Source: Jaenimonas drosophilae
Taxonomy: Eukaryota > Euglenozoa > Kinetoplastea > Trypanosomatida > Trypanosomatidae
Assembly (NCBI GenBank): GCA_030849065.1
Contig: JASAON010001559.1
Span: forward strand, 1 to 56,005
Reading direction: 5' to 3'
DNA: 56,005 nucleotides
Shown here: in pieces, positions 1 through 9,666 of the stretch
Layout of the letters: each line of letters opens with the position of its first letter
Numbering within the stretch: position 1 is the stretch's first letter
Made by a program: the position numbers and the translations under genes
The notes under the pieces: generated by a model
Seen by the model: only the letters and a program-made list of their open reading frames with translations
Database searches by the model: none
What the model was told of the DNA's origin: nothing

Positions 1-67
1 CAAGGCCGCTCTCTCCAAGATGCCCAAGCAGAACGTGGAAGTACTCAAGAAGTTCGGCTACGCGTAA
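1..67 (+). CDS. C-terminal fragment of an unidentified protein
   Basis: An open frame enters from the left edge, reads from position 2 and stops at TAA 65-67. Only about 21 residues are visible, ending Lys-Lys-Phe-Gly-Tyr-Ala. Codon choice (AAG, GCC, CTC, CAG, AAC, GTG) resembles the genes further right, which supports real coding sequence. The fragment is too short to assign a family. The next gene on the same strand starts about 200 bases later, so this is the upstream member of the same polycistronic unit. Confidence 0.6.
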   Translation, partial: KAALSKMPKQNVEVLKKFGYA

Positions 68-180
68 GTCATCGCCAAGAAATGATTTGGATTTTGATGG
101 TTTTGTGTAATGAATTGCATTTTTGTCTTCACACGTCTGACCTCTGCCGTCGTATGTTTCCTTCGCTCACATGTAATCAA

Positions 181-219
181 TTCTCCTCTTCCACCATTCT
201 TCACCAGTCTTCTTCCTAG
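181..219 (+). promoter_or_regulatory. polypyrimidine tract and candidate spliced-leader acceptor
   Basis: A pyrimidine-rich stretch is followed by AG at 206-207 and, after TCTTCTTCCT, by AG at 218-219. In trypanosomatids this arrangement directs spliced-leader addition. Either AG gives a short 5' UTR for the gene whose ATG is at 263 and excludes the longer open frame that begins at 110. Confidence 0.5.
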
Positions 220-236
220 CGAGAATTCACAATTGT

Positions 237-266
237 ATGTATCTGTTCCACTGCACCAAGAAATGA
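237..266 (+). promoter_or_regulatory. nine-codon upstream ORF overlapping the next start codon
   Basis: ATG at 237-239 opens nine sense codons that end in TGA 264-266. The stop shares bases with the downstream ATG at 263 (ATGA arrangement). It would lie inside the 5' UTR predicted from the acceptor at 218-219. Whether it is translated cannot be told from sequence. Confidence 0.35.
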
Positions 267-1228
267 CTTCCAACGAAGAAGCTGCTCCGGAGGAGACGAG
301 TTTGCGCCGTCGCGAAACGAAATTGTCGTACGAAGAGTTCCAAAGCGTGTATCTAAATCAGGCCAAGGCCGAATACCTCAACTACCTTTGTCAGAAACGC
401 AGGATTGATCGCCAGCTCCGAGCCCTCCAACCAGGTCCACCGCAACAAGTTGCACCGGCAGTTGCGCCTCCAGCTCGTGCAGTAAACCCCTTCCCAATTC
501 GTTTCGATGAGATTCTGCGACAGGCAGCAGAGATGATGGAAAGGGCCGTGATGCCTTTCGTTGTTGACGTACTGCTCGGGATGCTAATCACGGGCTCCTT
601 TTCAGTGTCAAGTTTTCTTTACACCGCAGTGATGTACGGTGTTCTGTATGCGCTTGGATATGTAGGTAGCCTGTTTCGGCTCAGGTTCGCACGGCCAAAT
701 GGGGTGCAGAGGTACCGTCGTTCCCTTGTAGGCAGTTTGTTTGCGGCCCATCCGCAGGCGCGGGAGTTTCCTCGTCGTTGGGGTTATATGGGGCTGAAGG
801 CTGTCGAAGCATTTGTTCTCAGTTTTTGGCCTTGCTATTCCCTTGACCAGTTAGAGATGGAGTTGCAAGCAGATGCCATTGTTCGCGAGCCTCCGCCACC
901 ACCACCTACGGGAACACCGCCAGCAGTAGTCGGGGTTCCAGCGCCAATGCTTGCTCCACCCGTGGCTGCCGATCCACAACCAATCGTGGCGAGAGAAGTC
1001 AATTTGCAAGCATCGCCGTCCACTGATCAGCAAGAGCCAGTGCGTACCTCAACGCCGTCTCCAGTGCTTCCTACCGATCCACAGCCAAGCCCGTCGCAAG
1101 AAGTCAATCTGTATGAGTCGCCTTCCACTGAGCAGACGGATGAAGGGCACGCATCAACTCCGCCTTTAATGTCTCCTGCCCATCCAGAAACACCTCTTTC
1201 CGGTACGGAGGATGAGCAGTCTGCTTAG
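263..1228 (+). CDS. proline-rich membrane protein, function unknown
   Basis: The product is 321 residues long if translation starts at the ATG at 263; the frame is open from 110, but the likely splice acceptor at 218-219 removes that start. The N-terminal third is charged and probably helical. A hydrophobic block at about residues 98-140 could form two closely spaced membrane helices, followed by an Arg-rich stretch. The last 100 residues are Pro/Ser/Thr-rich and hold two imperfect copies of a unit with core EVNLxxSPSTxQ (about residues 235-255 and 272-292). I do not recognise the family. The repeated acidic/Pro tail suggests a cytosolic, disordered interaction region. An endomembrane or peroxisomal location is possible but not shown. 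Confidence 0.7.
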   Translation: MTSNEEAAPEETSLRRRETKLSYEEFQSVYLNQAKAEYLNYLCQKRRIDRQLRALQPGPPQQVAPAVAPPARAVNPFPIRFDEILRQAAEMMERAVMPFVVDVLLGMLITGSFSVSSFLYTAVMYGVLYALGYVGSLFRLRFARPNGVQRYRRSLVGSLFAAHPQAREFPRRWGYMGLKAVEAFVLSFWPCYSLDQLEMELQADAIVREPPPPPPTGTPPAVVGVPAPMLAPPVAADPQPIVAREVNLQASPSTDQQEPVRTSTPSPVLPTDPQPSPSQEVNLYESPSTEQTDEGHASTPPLMSPAHPETPLSGTEDEQSA

Positions 1229-1427
1229 ACAAATTATCTATACTTTCGCCCTTCTTCCTCTGGAGTACCTCGATTCTGCTGTTATTCTCAATATTCAGAG
1301 AGAGATCGTTCCTCATGGATTCGTTAAAGGGTATCATCGCTCGCAATTAATCTCGTTCTTTTATTCTCCGTTGAAGAACTAGTAGCACTATTGCTCCTCC
1401 CACACCAGTACCGCACTACATATTGCA

Positions 1428-1892
1428 ATGGAGCTCTCATTTACTACTGTATCAACTGCGGTGTTGCTCATCGTTCTCATTGCGCTATATATTAAGCTGA
1501 ACATCAAGAGCCGGCAACACCTGGTGGAGAAACCAGATTCTAACGTATTCGTTCCTCGACCATATACATTGGCCGAACTGTCACAATACGATGGAAAACA
1601 GAAGCCTTTTGCCTTCGTTGGAGTAAAGGGCATCATTTACAATGTTGACTTGCAATGGTATGGTCCTGATGCCCCTTACAACGCCTTTGCAGGCTGTGAT
1701 TGTTCGAGGCAACTGGGAAAAGTTGTGGTGGGTCGCACTGAAATTAATGCCGACTGGACTCGTCTGTCTCCCTCGCACCTGCAAAACCTGAATGAGTGGG
1801 AGGAGCGTCTTCGGAGTAAATACTCCGCCGTTGGGTGGATTTCAGACCCATTCAGCGACTTCCTCGGAAGAGCAAAGTCCTTGGAACCCTAA
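1428..1892 (+). CDS. MAPR-family cytochrome b5-like heme-binding protein (PGRMC/Dap1-like)
   Basis: This 154-residue protein has one N-terminal membrane helix (about residues 7-25) and a cytochrome b5-like domain from about residue 46 to 140. The domain carries the MAPR hallmarks YTLAELSQYDG (46-56), IIYNV (69-73) and WYGPDAPYNAFAGCD (77-91). Tyr78 of the YGP motif matches the axial heme-ligand tyrosine of PGRMC1, and Tyr71 and Tyr84 match its other pocket tyrosines. Members of this family bind heme through tyrosine rather than two histidines and support cytochrome P450 and sterol or lipid metabolism, usually at the ER membrane. Length and layout are normal for the family. The start is the first ATG, with stop TAA at 1890-1892. 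Family assignment is firm; the physiological partner is not known. Confidence 0.88.
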   Translation: MELSFTTVSTAVLLIVLIALYIKLNIKSRQHLVEKPDSNVFVPRPYTLAELSQYDGKQKPFAFVGVKGIIYNVDLQWYGPDAPYNAFAGCDCSRQLGKVVVGRTEINADWTRLSPSHLQNLNEWEERLRSKYSAVGWISDPFSDFLGRAKSLEP

Positions 1893-2148
1893 AGTGGTTC
1901 ACTTGCCATCAAAATACAGCGCGCACTCCCGAAACACACAGACTGTTCGTCAATCAACTATTGTGTTCATACCACCGTACACTGTTTCTCTCTTTCCTCA
2001 TTGATCAAACAACGCGGAAGCTCTAACGCTCCCGAGATCGCAAATAATAGTACAGAAGCCAAGAAGCGCCAACGCTACTGCTCACAGTAGAAGTCACATT
2101 GGCGGCACACAGCCGAAACTCCTCTGGTAATCGGGCGGGGTCATTGAT

Positions 2149-4092
2149 ATGCCAATGACAGTGGTTGGGCGAAGTAGAGGGTCCACCAGTCAGAAAGTTG
2201 CACCCCCTTCCATTTCTGCAGCAGTTGATACACAGTCTCCAGAAGAAGGTGCTGCAGATGAATCATCGCATCAGGAACCACTTCAGAGTACCCAAGAGGA
2301 AGTTAGTGCACCTGCATTGGTGGTTCCCGCCACTGTAATGAAAACCCTGCGTGAGCGCATTCAGTATCTCCAGGAGGCATTGCTCCGGGCTGGTGAAAGT
2401 GTGAAACTATGCACGCAAATCCCAATTACAGTAGAGATAGCCATGGCGCAAGATAATTGTGCCTCGGGGTCTTGGCAAGCCTTTACGGCTAAGAGAAATT
2501 CCAATGATTGCCAGCTTGATGCAGGCGAGGACAGCATTCGAACTGAAGTTGCGTCTGCAAAAGACTACCTTTCTGCGAAACGGCTAAAAGAGGTCTCCTC
2601 TCGAGCAATGTCAGATATGACAGGAACGTTGTCAACACTATCAACAGAGCTCAGACACTCCAAGGATTGCGTAGATACTCCCCTAACGCTGTTGCCAGAG
2701 TTGGTGGAGTTCATGCGCGAAGCACGAGTATCTTCTGCGGGCTGTGAGATTTATCAAGCAGAGGCACTGCCTCAATCACTGACGGGACCCACAACCACTG
2801 GGAATCACCCGCTGATTGTTGTGGACCTCTCGGCATCAATTGAATCGCCAAAAACGTTTCCGAGCAGCCCACACACTTCAGCCTCAGTAATGGTACCAGC
2901 AGCCACGTCTGTAGTCGCGGCATCGACACAGACTGACGGAGGCAATAGCTCGACGGCATCTGAGGTTACCCGTCTTCTCCGAGAGTTAGGTGAGGCTAAG
3001 GAGGAGCTGAAGGATCACAAGCGCAGTCTGAGCGAGCTATCCAGCAAGTATCGCTCCATGGAGTCACAGTATGTTGAAGCCACCGCCCAGTTAGATCGAT
3101 TTTGGGACGAAGTTGCTCAGCAGGACCGTACTCGAGATGGTAGTCAGACCGAAAACGATAAAGAGCTTCGGCGGCTACGTATTCTTATGCGCTTCTCGGA
3201 GCTCAAGAAGGATAGTGACCAACTTCCCGGTGTCTCCGGCCAGCTAGATGTCGCATCTCGGCAGTTGGAACGTCTACAACGGGAGCACACAGCCATCGCC
3301 CGTCAGCAAGCAGACTACGTGCGTTGCGTCCGCTCGTTGTGTGGCTATGCCCTTGAGATACTTGCCGATCCATCACAGGGTAATGAAACGACAGAAGATA
3401 TGGCACGGTATATTCTTGATCGTTGCCGAGAAGTAGATGGCAAAATTCCCAATCCACCATTGTGGACAGTGCCGCGGCCTGACAGCAGAGGCCAAGATAT
3501 TGGTTCAGGAACTAAACGCAAAGAAATCCCGGATGAAGTTCAGGCTGCACATGGGCTCCCTCCGCGGCACAGCCAACGGACAGGAAGTGCCACTACATCG
3601 GCAACGTCGAAGCATCCCAAGAAGCGGCACCGAAAGCGAGAGAGTCGCAGAGGTTCTGCGTGCGCAGTGGAATCCCTCAGCGGGGCGGAGGCCCCTAGTC
3701 CGTGGGTGTTTAATTTGCCATCAGACGCCTCAGTCGGGACCAAGCCGTCTCGAAGTCGTGCACAGATGGTGGTAGAGGAGGTACGGCGGCTTAATCTTGG
3801 GAGCCGTCACCGCCGCGATCCTTCAACCCCAACTACTCCCTCTGCTGGGGCTTGGGCCACCCCTTCCACTCCCTCGTCTTCCTGCGGCAACAGAAACGAT
3901 CAAGGCATTGACAGTCACAAGCATACAGCCATCCAGGAAGAATGGGATATGATGAGCTTCACTAGCAACATGCTCAGTGCAACACACACACGCGACGTAT
4001 CGCATGGAAAACACCGTACTCGCTCCAACGTCACCCGTGAGACATCCACCCGCCGTCGTCCACAGTCCTCTCTACCGCAGAAGTACGTATAA
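2149..4092 (+). CDS. coiled-coil protein of unknown function
   Basis: The product is 647 residues, with a second ATG two codons after the first. There is a short heptad-like segment near residues 62-85, and a stronger coiled coil at about 270-325 rich in Leu, Glu and Lys. Another helical region runs from about 345 to 420. The last 200 residues are basic and Ser/Arg-rich with lysine-arginine clusters, which could serve as a nuclear signal or a microtubule- or nucleic-acid-binding tail. Ser/Thr/Pro-rich linkers separate the helical parts. No catalytic motif is visible and I do not recognise the family. Codon use is even along the frame, so this is likely a real gene. It lies between the MAPR protein and the DYRK kinase on the same strand. 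Confidence 0.75.
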   Translation: MPMTVVGRSRGSTSQKVAPPSISAAVDTQSPEEGAADESSHQEPLQSTQEEVSAPALVVPATVMKTLRERIQYLQEALLRAGESVKLCTQIPITVEIAMAQDNCASGSWQAFTAKRNSNDCQLDAGEDSIRTEVASAKDYLSAKRLKEVSSRAMSDMTGTLSTLSTELRHSKDCVDTPLTLLPELVEFMREARVSSAGCEIYQAEALPQSLTGPTTTGNHPLIVVDLSASIESPKTFPSSPHTSASVMVPAATSVVAASTQTDGGNSSTASEVTRLLRELGEAKEELKDHKRSLSELSSKYRSMESQYVEATAQLDRFWDEVAQQDRTRDGSQTENDKELRRLRILMRFSELKKDSDQLPGVSGQLDVASRQLERLQREHTAIARQQADYVRCVRSLCGYALEILADPSQGNETTEDMARYILDRCREVDGKIPNPPLWTVPRPDSRGQDIGSGTKRKEIPDEVQAAHGLPPRHSQRTGSATTSATSKHPKKRHRKRESRRGSACAVESLSGAEAPSPWVFNLPSDASVGTKPSRSRAQMVVEEVRRLNLGSRHRRDPSTPTTPSAGAWATPSTPSSSCGNRNDQGIDSHKHTAIQEEWDMMSFTSNMLSATHTRDVSHGKHRTRSNVTRETSTRRRPQSSLPQKYV

Positions 4093-4929
4093 GCGGTAGA
4101 GTTGAGACGATTATGATGCGTGGATACACTTACTTTGTAAAAACTACATAGAATGTCAATAATAGATGCATATCTCCCTGCTTTCGTTACCCTGAGAAGT
4201 TCAAATGGCCTTGTGTTACCATTGCTACCTTGACTGAGAGAGTATTAACAAACAATATCGCGTTGAGTGGAATTGACTCTAATTTGTCGCCATAATTGAC
4301 TAGTGCTGGCTACTTGTGGTATTATTGTGATTCTCCCGCTTTCTCTGATTCACTTACAAAGGAAGTTTTTCTGAGGTGAAGGTAGTTCTACAGGGCTCGG
4401 CACATCCACCACAACTGTGAGCTGCGTCCTCCCGCTCGCTTCTTTGATTCATATTAGCGTTTGTGCTTTGTGTGAAACTGCCCGCTCCGCCCAGTCGGCG
4501 GTGAAATTACCTCGTTTCTTTGCTCTCTCAACCGAAGCCATCTTGATTTGTGTCTATTATCTGTTTCGTTTGGCGGTGTTTGCCTCAACGGCGTCGATCT
4601 CCATTGTTGCTGCGCACGATCCACTCAGCGTCTTTCTTCGTGAAGTGAGTGAATTGGCCGCATATCAGAACTCTCCTCACCTGTATAGCAGAAGCATTGC
4701 AGATTTCAGGATTTTTCCGCCTGCATTACGCGAGCCTGCTACATTGATTCCAGAAGAATAAAGCTGCTTTGCTGTCCGTGTAGCGAGAGGAGTATAACTG
4801 TGTACATTCGTGGAGAGCCAGGCTAGTAGAGCAGCAGGAGGTTGGTCATTGCGGGTATTCGTACCTGCAGCTTCGCCAGTACTCCGTAAAGGTTTCACTT
4901 AATCTATTCCTGCTTACATACATCCAAAA
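4093..4929 (+). other. non-coding spacer before the kinase gene
   Basis: This is 837 bases of AT-richer DNA with several pyrimidine-rich stretches that could hold the polyadenylation site of the upstream gene and the splice acceptor of the kinase. A 114-codon open frame at 4417-4761 begins with GTG and contains no ATG, so it is not counted as a gene. I see no RNA gene or repeat. Confidence 0.5.
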
Positions 4930-6483
4930 ATGCTCCATGCAGAACACGAAGATGGCTCAGCCACAAACGGCAAGGGGGCAAGGGCTTGTGATGGCCACAC
5001 GCTCTCACCATCATCTCCGAAATCATCGGCTATCGCAAACATGGCCCCTCGTCACGCACCATCGTCGTCTGATCTACCATTAGCTCGCCCCACAGGTGCG
5101 GTGGGGAAAGATACTGCCGCGGGATCTCCAAACACCGCTTCGATGGAGTTAGCATCCCCCAATCGGGGCGGACCACTCAAGACGGTCAAGCATGCCGATC
5201 CGACAGCTGAACTTAGCCCTAGCCACATGCCTTCATCGTTTATTCCGGGTGTCGTTGCTATACCCATGCCTTTAGAACGCAATGAGCCACCACCCGCAAC
5301 GGATGGTACTCCAACGAGGTCTTCTTCACGCCCATCGATGGATCGACCATTGGTTGCCTTAACCCTCCACTGTTCCCAACTTTACCATGACATCGATAAG
5401 AGCCACTGTGAGAGACAGCGAAAAATCATTGGAGCAAAGAATCACAACGATGGATTTGATGAAGAGGATGGGCATTACGCCGTGATTTGCCGGGAACGAA
5501 TCATCGATCGGTTCCTGGTGCTGGATACTCTTGGCAAAGGTAGTTTTGGCACCGTTGTAAAGTGCTATGATGAAAAGCGAAAAGAAATTGTCGCGCTGAA
5601 GATTAGCAGATGTGGGGCAAAGTTTCGCGAGCAAGCCAAGTCAGAGATGGACATTCTTACGCAGATCAATCGGAAAAAGACCTGCGAAAAGTTTGTGGTT
5701 AAGTTTTTGAAGGCGTTTGATTGGAAAAAGCACCTCATACTAGTTTTTCCAAGGCTGAGCCACAATCTCTATCAGGTGCTAGCCTTCACCCAGTTCCAAG
5801 GTTGTACTTTAGACTTAGTCCGGAAGATTGCCTTTCAGCTCATTCACGCCCTCCAGTGTTTGGAATCCCACCAGCCTTGTCCCATCATTCACTGTGACCT
5901 CAAACCGGAGAATATCATGCTCGTAAACCGACAGCGTAGTGGCATCCGTCTTATTGACTTCGGGTCAGCATGCTACCACGACAGGAGGTCGCACAGGTAT
6001 ATCCAAAGCCGATTTTATCGTAGCCCTGAGGTCATTCTTGGACTTCCCTACACAACTGCTATCGACCGCTGGTCGCTAGGTTGCGTCCTGGTAGAGCTGT
6101 ACCGGGGTACCCCGCTGTTTGAGGGTCGCAGCGAAGAGGAGCAGCTGTCGCTGTTCGAGTATTTACTGGGGCCCGTGCCAAACGAAATGGTTGAGTCATC
6201 GCCGAAAAAGGACAAATTTTTCTTCACTCTCGGAGGTGCCAAACTCTCGTACCGCCTGAAACGCTCATTGGGAGAAGGCGGCACGCTCTCGTCTTGGCTG
6301 CGTGACCATCACAAACCAAAAGAGGATCCCGAGCAGAAGGACCATTTCATCACCTTTATTGAGCAAATTCTGCGCTACGAACCAGAGCAGCGGCTATCCT
6401 GCAAAGCTGCTCTGGAGCACCCATTCATAACGGAGATTTTTCGTAGTCTGAAGTTACCACAACCAACAGAAGAGACGAAATGA
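4930..6483 (+). CDS. DYRK-family dual-specificity protein kinase
   Basis: The protein is 517 residues. About 170 disordered Ser/Pro-rich residues precede a complete CMGC kinase domain. Visible motifs are the Gly-rich loop LGKGSFGTVVKC (about 200-211), catalytic Lys224 in VALKIS, the catalytic loop HCDLKPEN with Asp323, and DFGSA with Asp343. The activation loop is YIQSRFYRSPEVILG, whose Tyr357 sits in the YxQSRFYRSPE signature of DYRKs. These kinases autophosphorylate the second Tyr-class site in the loop and then phosphorylate Ser/Thr. A Cys in HCDLKPEN instead of HRD is normal for DYRKs. No DYRK2-type NAPA box was positively identified, so subclass is open. All catalytic residues are present, so it should be active. 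In kinetoplastids, DYRKs are linked to cell-cycle and differentiation signalling. Confidence 0.92.
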   Translation: MLHAEHEDGSATNGKGARACDGHTLSPSSPKSSAIANMAPRHAPSSSDLPLARPTGAVGKDTAAGSPNTASMELASPNRGGPLKTVKHADPTAELSPSHMPSSFIPGVVAIPMPLERNEPPPATDGTPTRSSSRPSMDRPLVALTLHCSQLYHDIDKSHCERQRKIIGAKNHNDGFDEEDGHYAVICRERIIDRFLVLDTLGKGSFGTVVKCYDEKRKEIVALKISRCGAKFREQAKSEMDILTQINRKKTCEKFVVKFLKAFDWKKHLILVFPRLSHNLYQVLAFTQFQGCTLDLVRKIAFQLIHALQCLESHQPCPIIHCDLKPENIMLVNRQRSGIRLIDFGSACYHDRRSHRYIQSRFYRSPEVILGLPYTTAIDRWSLGCVLVELYRGTPLFEGRSEEEQLSLFEYLLGPVPNEMVESSPKKDKFFFTLGGAKLSYRLKRSLGEGGTLSSWLRDHHKPKEDPEQKDHFITFIEQILRYEPEQRLSCKAALEHPFITEIFRSLKLPQPTEETK

Positions 6484-6870
6484 CCCCCATTCTGCAAAAT
6501 CCGTGGCTGCTGGTCATGCTCCGAACTTCGTTTGTCGCTTTCCTGCGTCCTCCCGACTGGGGCATGGTTATGGTTGTCTTGGCTGTTGACTGATTGGACA
6601 GTGTAGAGGAGGTCGTTGTGAGACCTTCCCTTGCGCCTGCTGCTGCTGCTGTGGCGCGCAGACGGATTTCCCCTATCCCCCTCTCTTTCAAATCTGCATT
6701 TGGGCTCGTTTGCTAAATTTTCGAGAGGCTTGTCTTCTACACTGATCACATCTATGTTGCTCCCGCCTTCACCATTTTTTTCCACAACAGTGTCACATCT
6801 AGGCTCATATTTGTTTGCCCCAAGTGGAGATTATTCTGCTCCCTCAGCGCACCGCAGCTGATCTTCACTG
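6484..6870 (+). other. non-coding spacer
   Basis: This 387-base spacer has T-rich and CT-rich stretches at about 6690-6790 that would suit a splice acceptor for the phosphatase gene. Short open frames on both strands lack any recognisable protein character. Confidence 0.45.
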
Positions 6871-8073
6871 ATGCCTCCAACTGCAGTTGACCAACGTCAC
6901 GCACGCGTCACGAAGAAGAGCAAAAAGCAGCGAGAAGAAGATGACTTCGAGAAGCTCCTTTCTGCCTTGAATAAGGCTACCCAAAGTGCCACACCGCGGG
7001 AGCCCACGAAAAAGGCGGCACCCCGTGGACGGGACCCGCGAAACCTGTGGTCCAACAACGAGCCTCCAATGGCTAACAAAGGGGATGGGCTTAGCAGCAT
7101 GCAGGCTAGAATGACTCAGTCCGAGCGTGAGTTCAACGCTGGAATGGAGATGATTCAGCGGCTTCTGCGTGAACGAGCAATGATTCCACGTAGTTTTTTG
7201 GATGCCCCCAATACAGAATTTCGAGGTAGCACCACAAAGCGGAATAAACACTTTAACGTAGGCGTCGGTGAAATGCAAGGATGGCGTGCTCATATGGAAG
7301 ATGTGCATCTGATCGACGTGCAATTCCCCTTTGATGGTCAAGTGGAGAGTAAGGAGGGGCTTTTCTGCGTTTTTGATGGCCATGCTGGTAAGGATTGTGC
7401 AATGAAATGCGGTGAGCTCTTCCCCAAGGTACTTCGGAAGCATACCAAGATGCAGCCGGATGGCTTCCACAGCGTAGACTTTGACACTGCCTTTTTGGAA
7501 GTGGACGAGCAACTTAGGAGAGCCTCTATTAAAGGCGGATGTACAGCGGTTGCAGTCCACGTGACACCAATCGGTGTCCATTGCTCCTCAGTGGGTGACT
7601 CCCGTGCGGTGTTGTGCCGCGATGGCGCGGCCTTCGATCTATCCAACGACCACAAACCTGAACTTGAGGAGGAAACAGATCGTATTCTTGCTGCTGGTGG
7701 TACGGTATCGGACAACCGAGTCAACGGTAGCCTGGCGATGAGCCGCGCGATGGGTGACTTCACCTTTAAGGAAGTCAAGGGGAAGGGCATTCGTGAGCAA
7801 TTAGTGATTGCTGTTCCAGATGTAATATCTGCCACAAGGGAGCCGACTGACACATTTGTGGTGCTTGCGTGCGATGGTATTTTTGATGTTCTCTCAAATG
7901 AAGAACTAATTGCCTTTGTAGTGGAAAAGAAGGGCCTGGGCCTCGACAACAAGGAGATTTGCCAGTTGGTATGTGATCACTGCATCTCACCTGTTTCGAG
8001 CGAGACAGGGCAGCCAGTTCGAGTCAAAGGCACAGACAACATGACAATTATGATTGTGGACCTACTAATGTAG
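6871..8073 (+). CDS. PP2C-family (PPM) serine/threonine phosphatase
   Basis: The protein is 400 residues with a basic, disordered N-terminal extension of about 120 residues, then a full PPM catalytic domain. Metal-binding motifs are in order: WRAHMEDVH (Glu143, Asp144), VFDGHAGKD (Asp169, Gly170), SVGDSRAVL, LACDGIFDVLS (Asp335) and KGTDNMT (Asp389). These ligate the two Mn/Mg ions that activate water for phosphate-monoester hydrolysis. All expected acidic residues are present, so it should be active. The N-terminal extension is rich in Lys and Gln and could be a targeting or regulatory segment, but it is not a clear mitochondrial presequence. The gene follows a DYRK kinase, a suggestive but unproven kinase/phosphatase pairing. 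The first ATG is used. Confidence 0.93.
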   Translation: MPPTAVDQRHARVTKKSKKQREEDDFEKLLSALNKATQSATPREPTKKAAPRGRDPRNLWSNNEPPMANKGDGLSSMQARMTQSEREFNAGMEMIQRLLRERAMIPRSFLDAPNTEFRGSTTKRNKHFNVGVGEMQGWRAHMEDVHLIDVQFPFDGQVESKEGLFCVFDGHAGKDCAMKCGELFPKVLRKHTKMQPDGFHSVDFDTAFLEVDEQLRRASIKGGCTAVAVHVTPIGVHCSSVGDSRAVLCRDGAAFDLSNDHKPELEEETDRILAAGGTVSDNRVNGSLAMSRAMGDFTFKEVKGKGIREQLVIAVPDVISATREPTDTFVVLACDGIFDVLSNEELIAFVVEKKGLGLDNKEICQLVCDHCISPVSSETGQPVRVKGTDNMTIMIVDLLM

Positions 8074-9342
8074 CGGGCGATGTGAAGCGGACTGCCGAAA
8101 AACAGCTCTCAGCCACTCGGTCCAGTGTGTATGCGCACACGTGAGAAGACTGTAGAGGAGCGGAGTCACTTACTTTGGTCATCAGTGATTTTTTTTTTCT
8201 ACTGTTGTACTCGTGAGTGGCTGCAAGCTCACCTAAGGATGAGGAGTGCAATGGATGCTCGTGGGAAGTAAGTGGACGAGCGACCCCCCCCCCTTCCTCT
8301 CTCTCGTTAGTTGACAGTTGTGATTTGGGGACGTGAGGAGAGAAGCCCAACCTTGTATATGTCACCAGCATTTCATGTAGCTGCGTGAACATGATTTATG
8401 ACGCTACACTTTACTCGTCTCATACGCCTCTCTGTTATCAGTTTCCCTGGAGAAGAGGAGAAGAATTCTCTTTGGAAGTCGAGTCACGAATCGGTGTGTG
8501 CTGATCTACACACGGCAAACAACAGGAAGCCCACGTTCTTTGCGCCTGTTGGAGGTCGCATTGCTCGGTGGTCATCTGCCCCATTTCGCTCGTCTCGGTT
8601 CAAATCCATCATGCCTTTCCTATGTGTTTCCCAGACTATCCCTCTCCGAGAGGTGTCTGACTCTGTTCTTAAGAGCTCCTTCAACCTAATTAATTTCACC
8701 GTTGGTAATGTGCATTACCTCGATGCCGTTGTAGCCCACAAGCTGATCGTCCCATGATCTCAAACTGTCTTTGAATCGCCACGTGACATGGTGACGTGTC
8801 TTATCACACTACTTTCTGTTCCTTATTTCTTTGAGTACTGACCAGCTACTGGCGAAGTAATTCCCGTGTAGTATTCTCATAGCCCCAAAAGAACAATTCC
8901 ATAGTCGGCTACCTCTCCAGCTCCAACCGCATCACTATCATAGCGATCTCGCGCTCTCTCATCTTGCATTTGCACGTGTGCGGCATTCGGCTTTGTCAAT
9001 CATATCTTTATTTACCTCTTCATCGCTTCCCGATATTTACAGACTGCTGATCGAAGCAGTCTTTCTGTCTGCGTAGTCACCTTCTGTCAATCACTGCCGA
9101 GGTACGCAACCCCATCTTAGTGGTAGTCGTGTGCCCACTGCCGAAGTCGTGGGATAGTATCGCAGAACCTCCAAGTGCACACCACACTCGGGTATACACA
9201 AAATAGTCAAATTTGGAACTTCGTAGCGTCTGTCATTCCGCGCAATACCAAGACCCGCTCCTTACTACAGGCTTCATTGACGTTAGGAAGTTGCGTGTGA
9301 ACAGATTGTGGAGTTCGCTGCGACCCTTTTTCTTCACTACTT

Positions 9343-9432
9343 TGGGTCCTGTTCTTGATACCATCTAGTTCGTCGCACCAATTACAGTGGGTCCTGTTCT
9401 TGATACCATCTAGTTCGTCGCACCAATTACAG
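9343..9432 (+). repeat. perfect 45-bp tandem duplication
   Basis: Two adjacent copies of a 45-base unit (first copy 9343-9387, second 9388-9432) are identical; each begins TGGGTCCTGTTCTTG. The unit is not low complexity and the copies have not diverged, so the duplication is recent or maintained, or it is an assembly duplication. Confidence 0.9.
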
Positions 9433-9647
9433 TGTTGAATGCCGTTTTCGTGGCTTTCGACAATTGAACCGCTCTCAAATTAAGCGTCATCGATCTGCTG
9501 CAGGTCAGGCGAATCAATCGTATCCCTTCAGCTAGCTTGCTCAGAGATCATTGCCATTCCATCACATCTCCTCTCAAAAGCTTGTTGCTGGTGAGGAATC
9601 TTTGGACTGTGTGGTATTCGGTCCTCCTGCTCTCCACGCCGTTAATC

Positions 9648-9666
9648 GTTAACGGCAGGAAATATT
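9648..9666. other. short inverted repeat (8-bp stem)
   Basis: GCCGTTAA and TTAACGGC are separated by three bases. It lies in the probable 5' UTR or spacer of the CCCH gene. The stem is short enough to be chance. Confidence 0.4.

Noticed and set aside
4417..4761. 114-codon plus-strand open frame
   Set aside because: It begins with GTG and contains no ATG; composition is that of a spacer.
8398..8757. 119-codon ATG frame between the phosphatase and CCCH genes
   Set aside because: No domain, ordinary spacer composition and overlapping frames on the other strand; kept as spacer.
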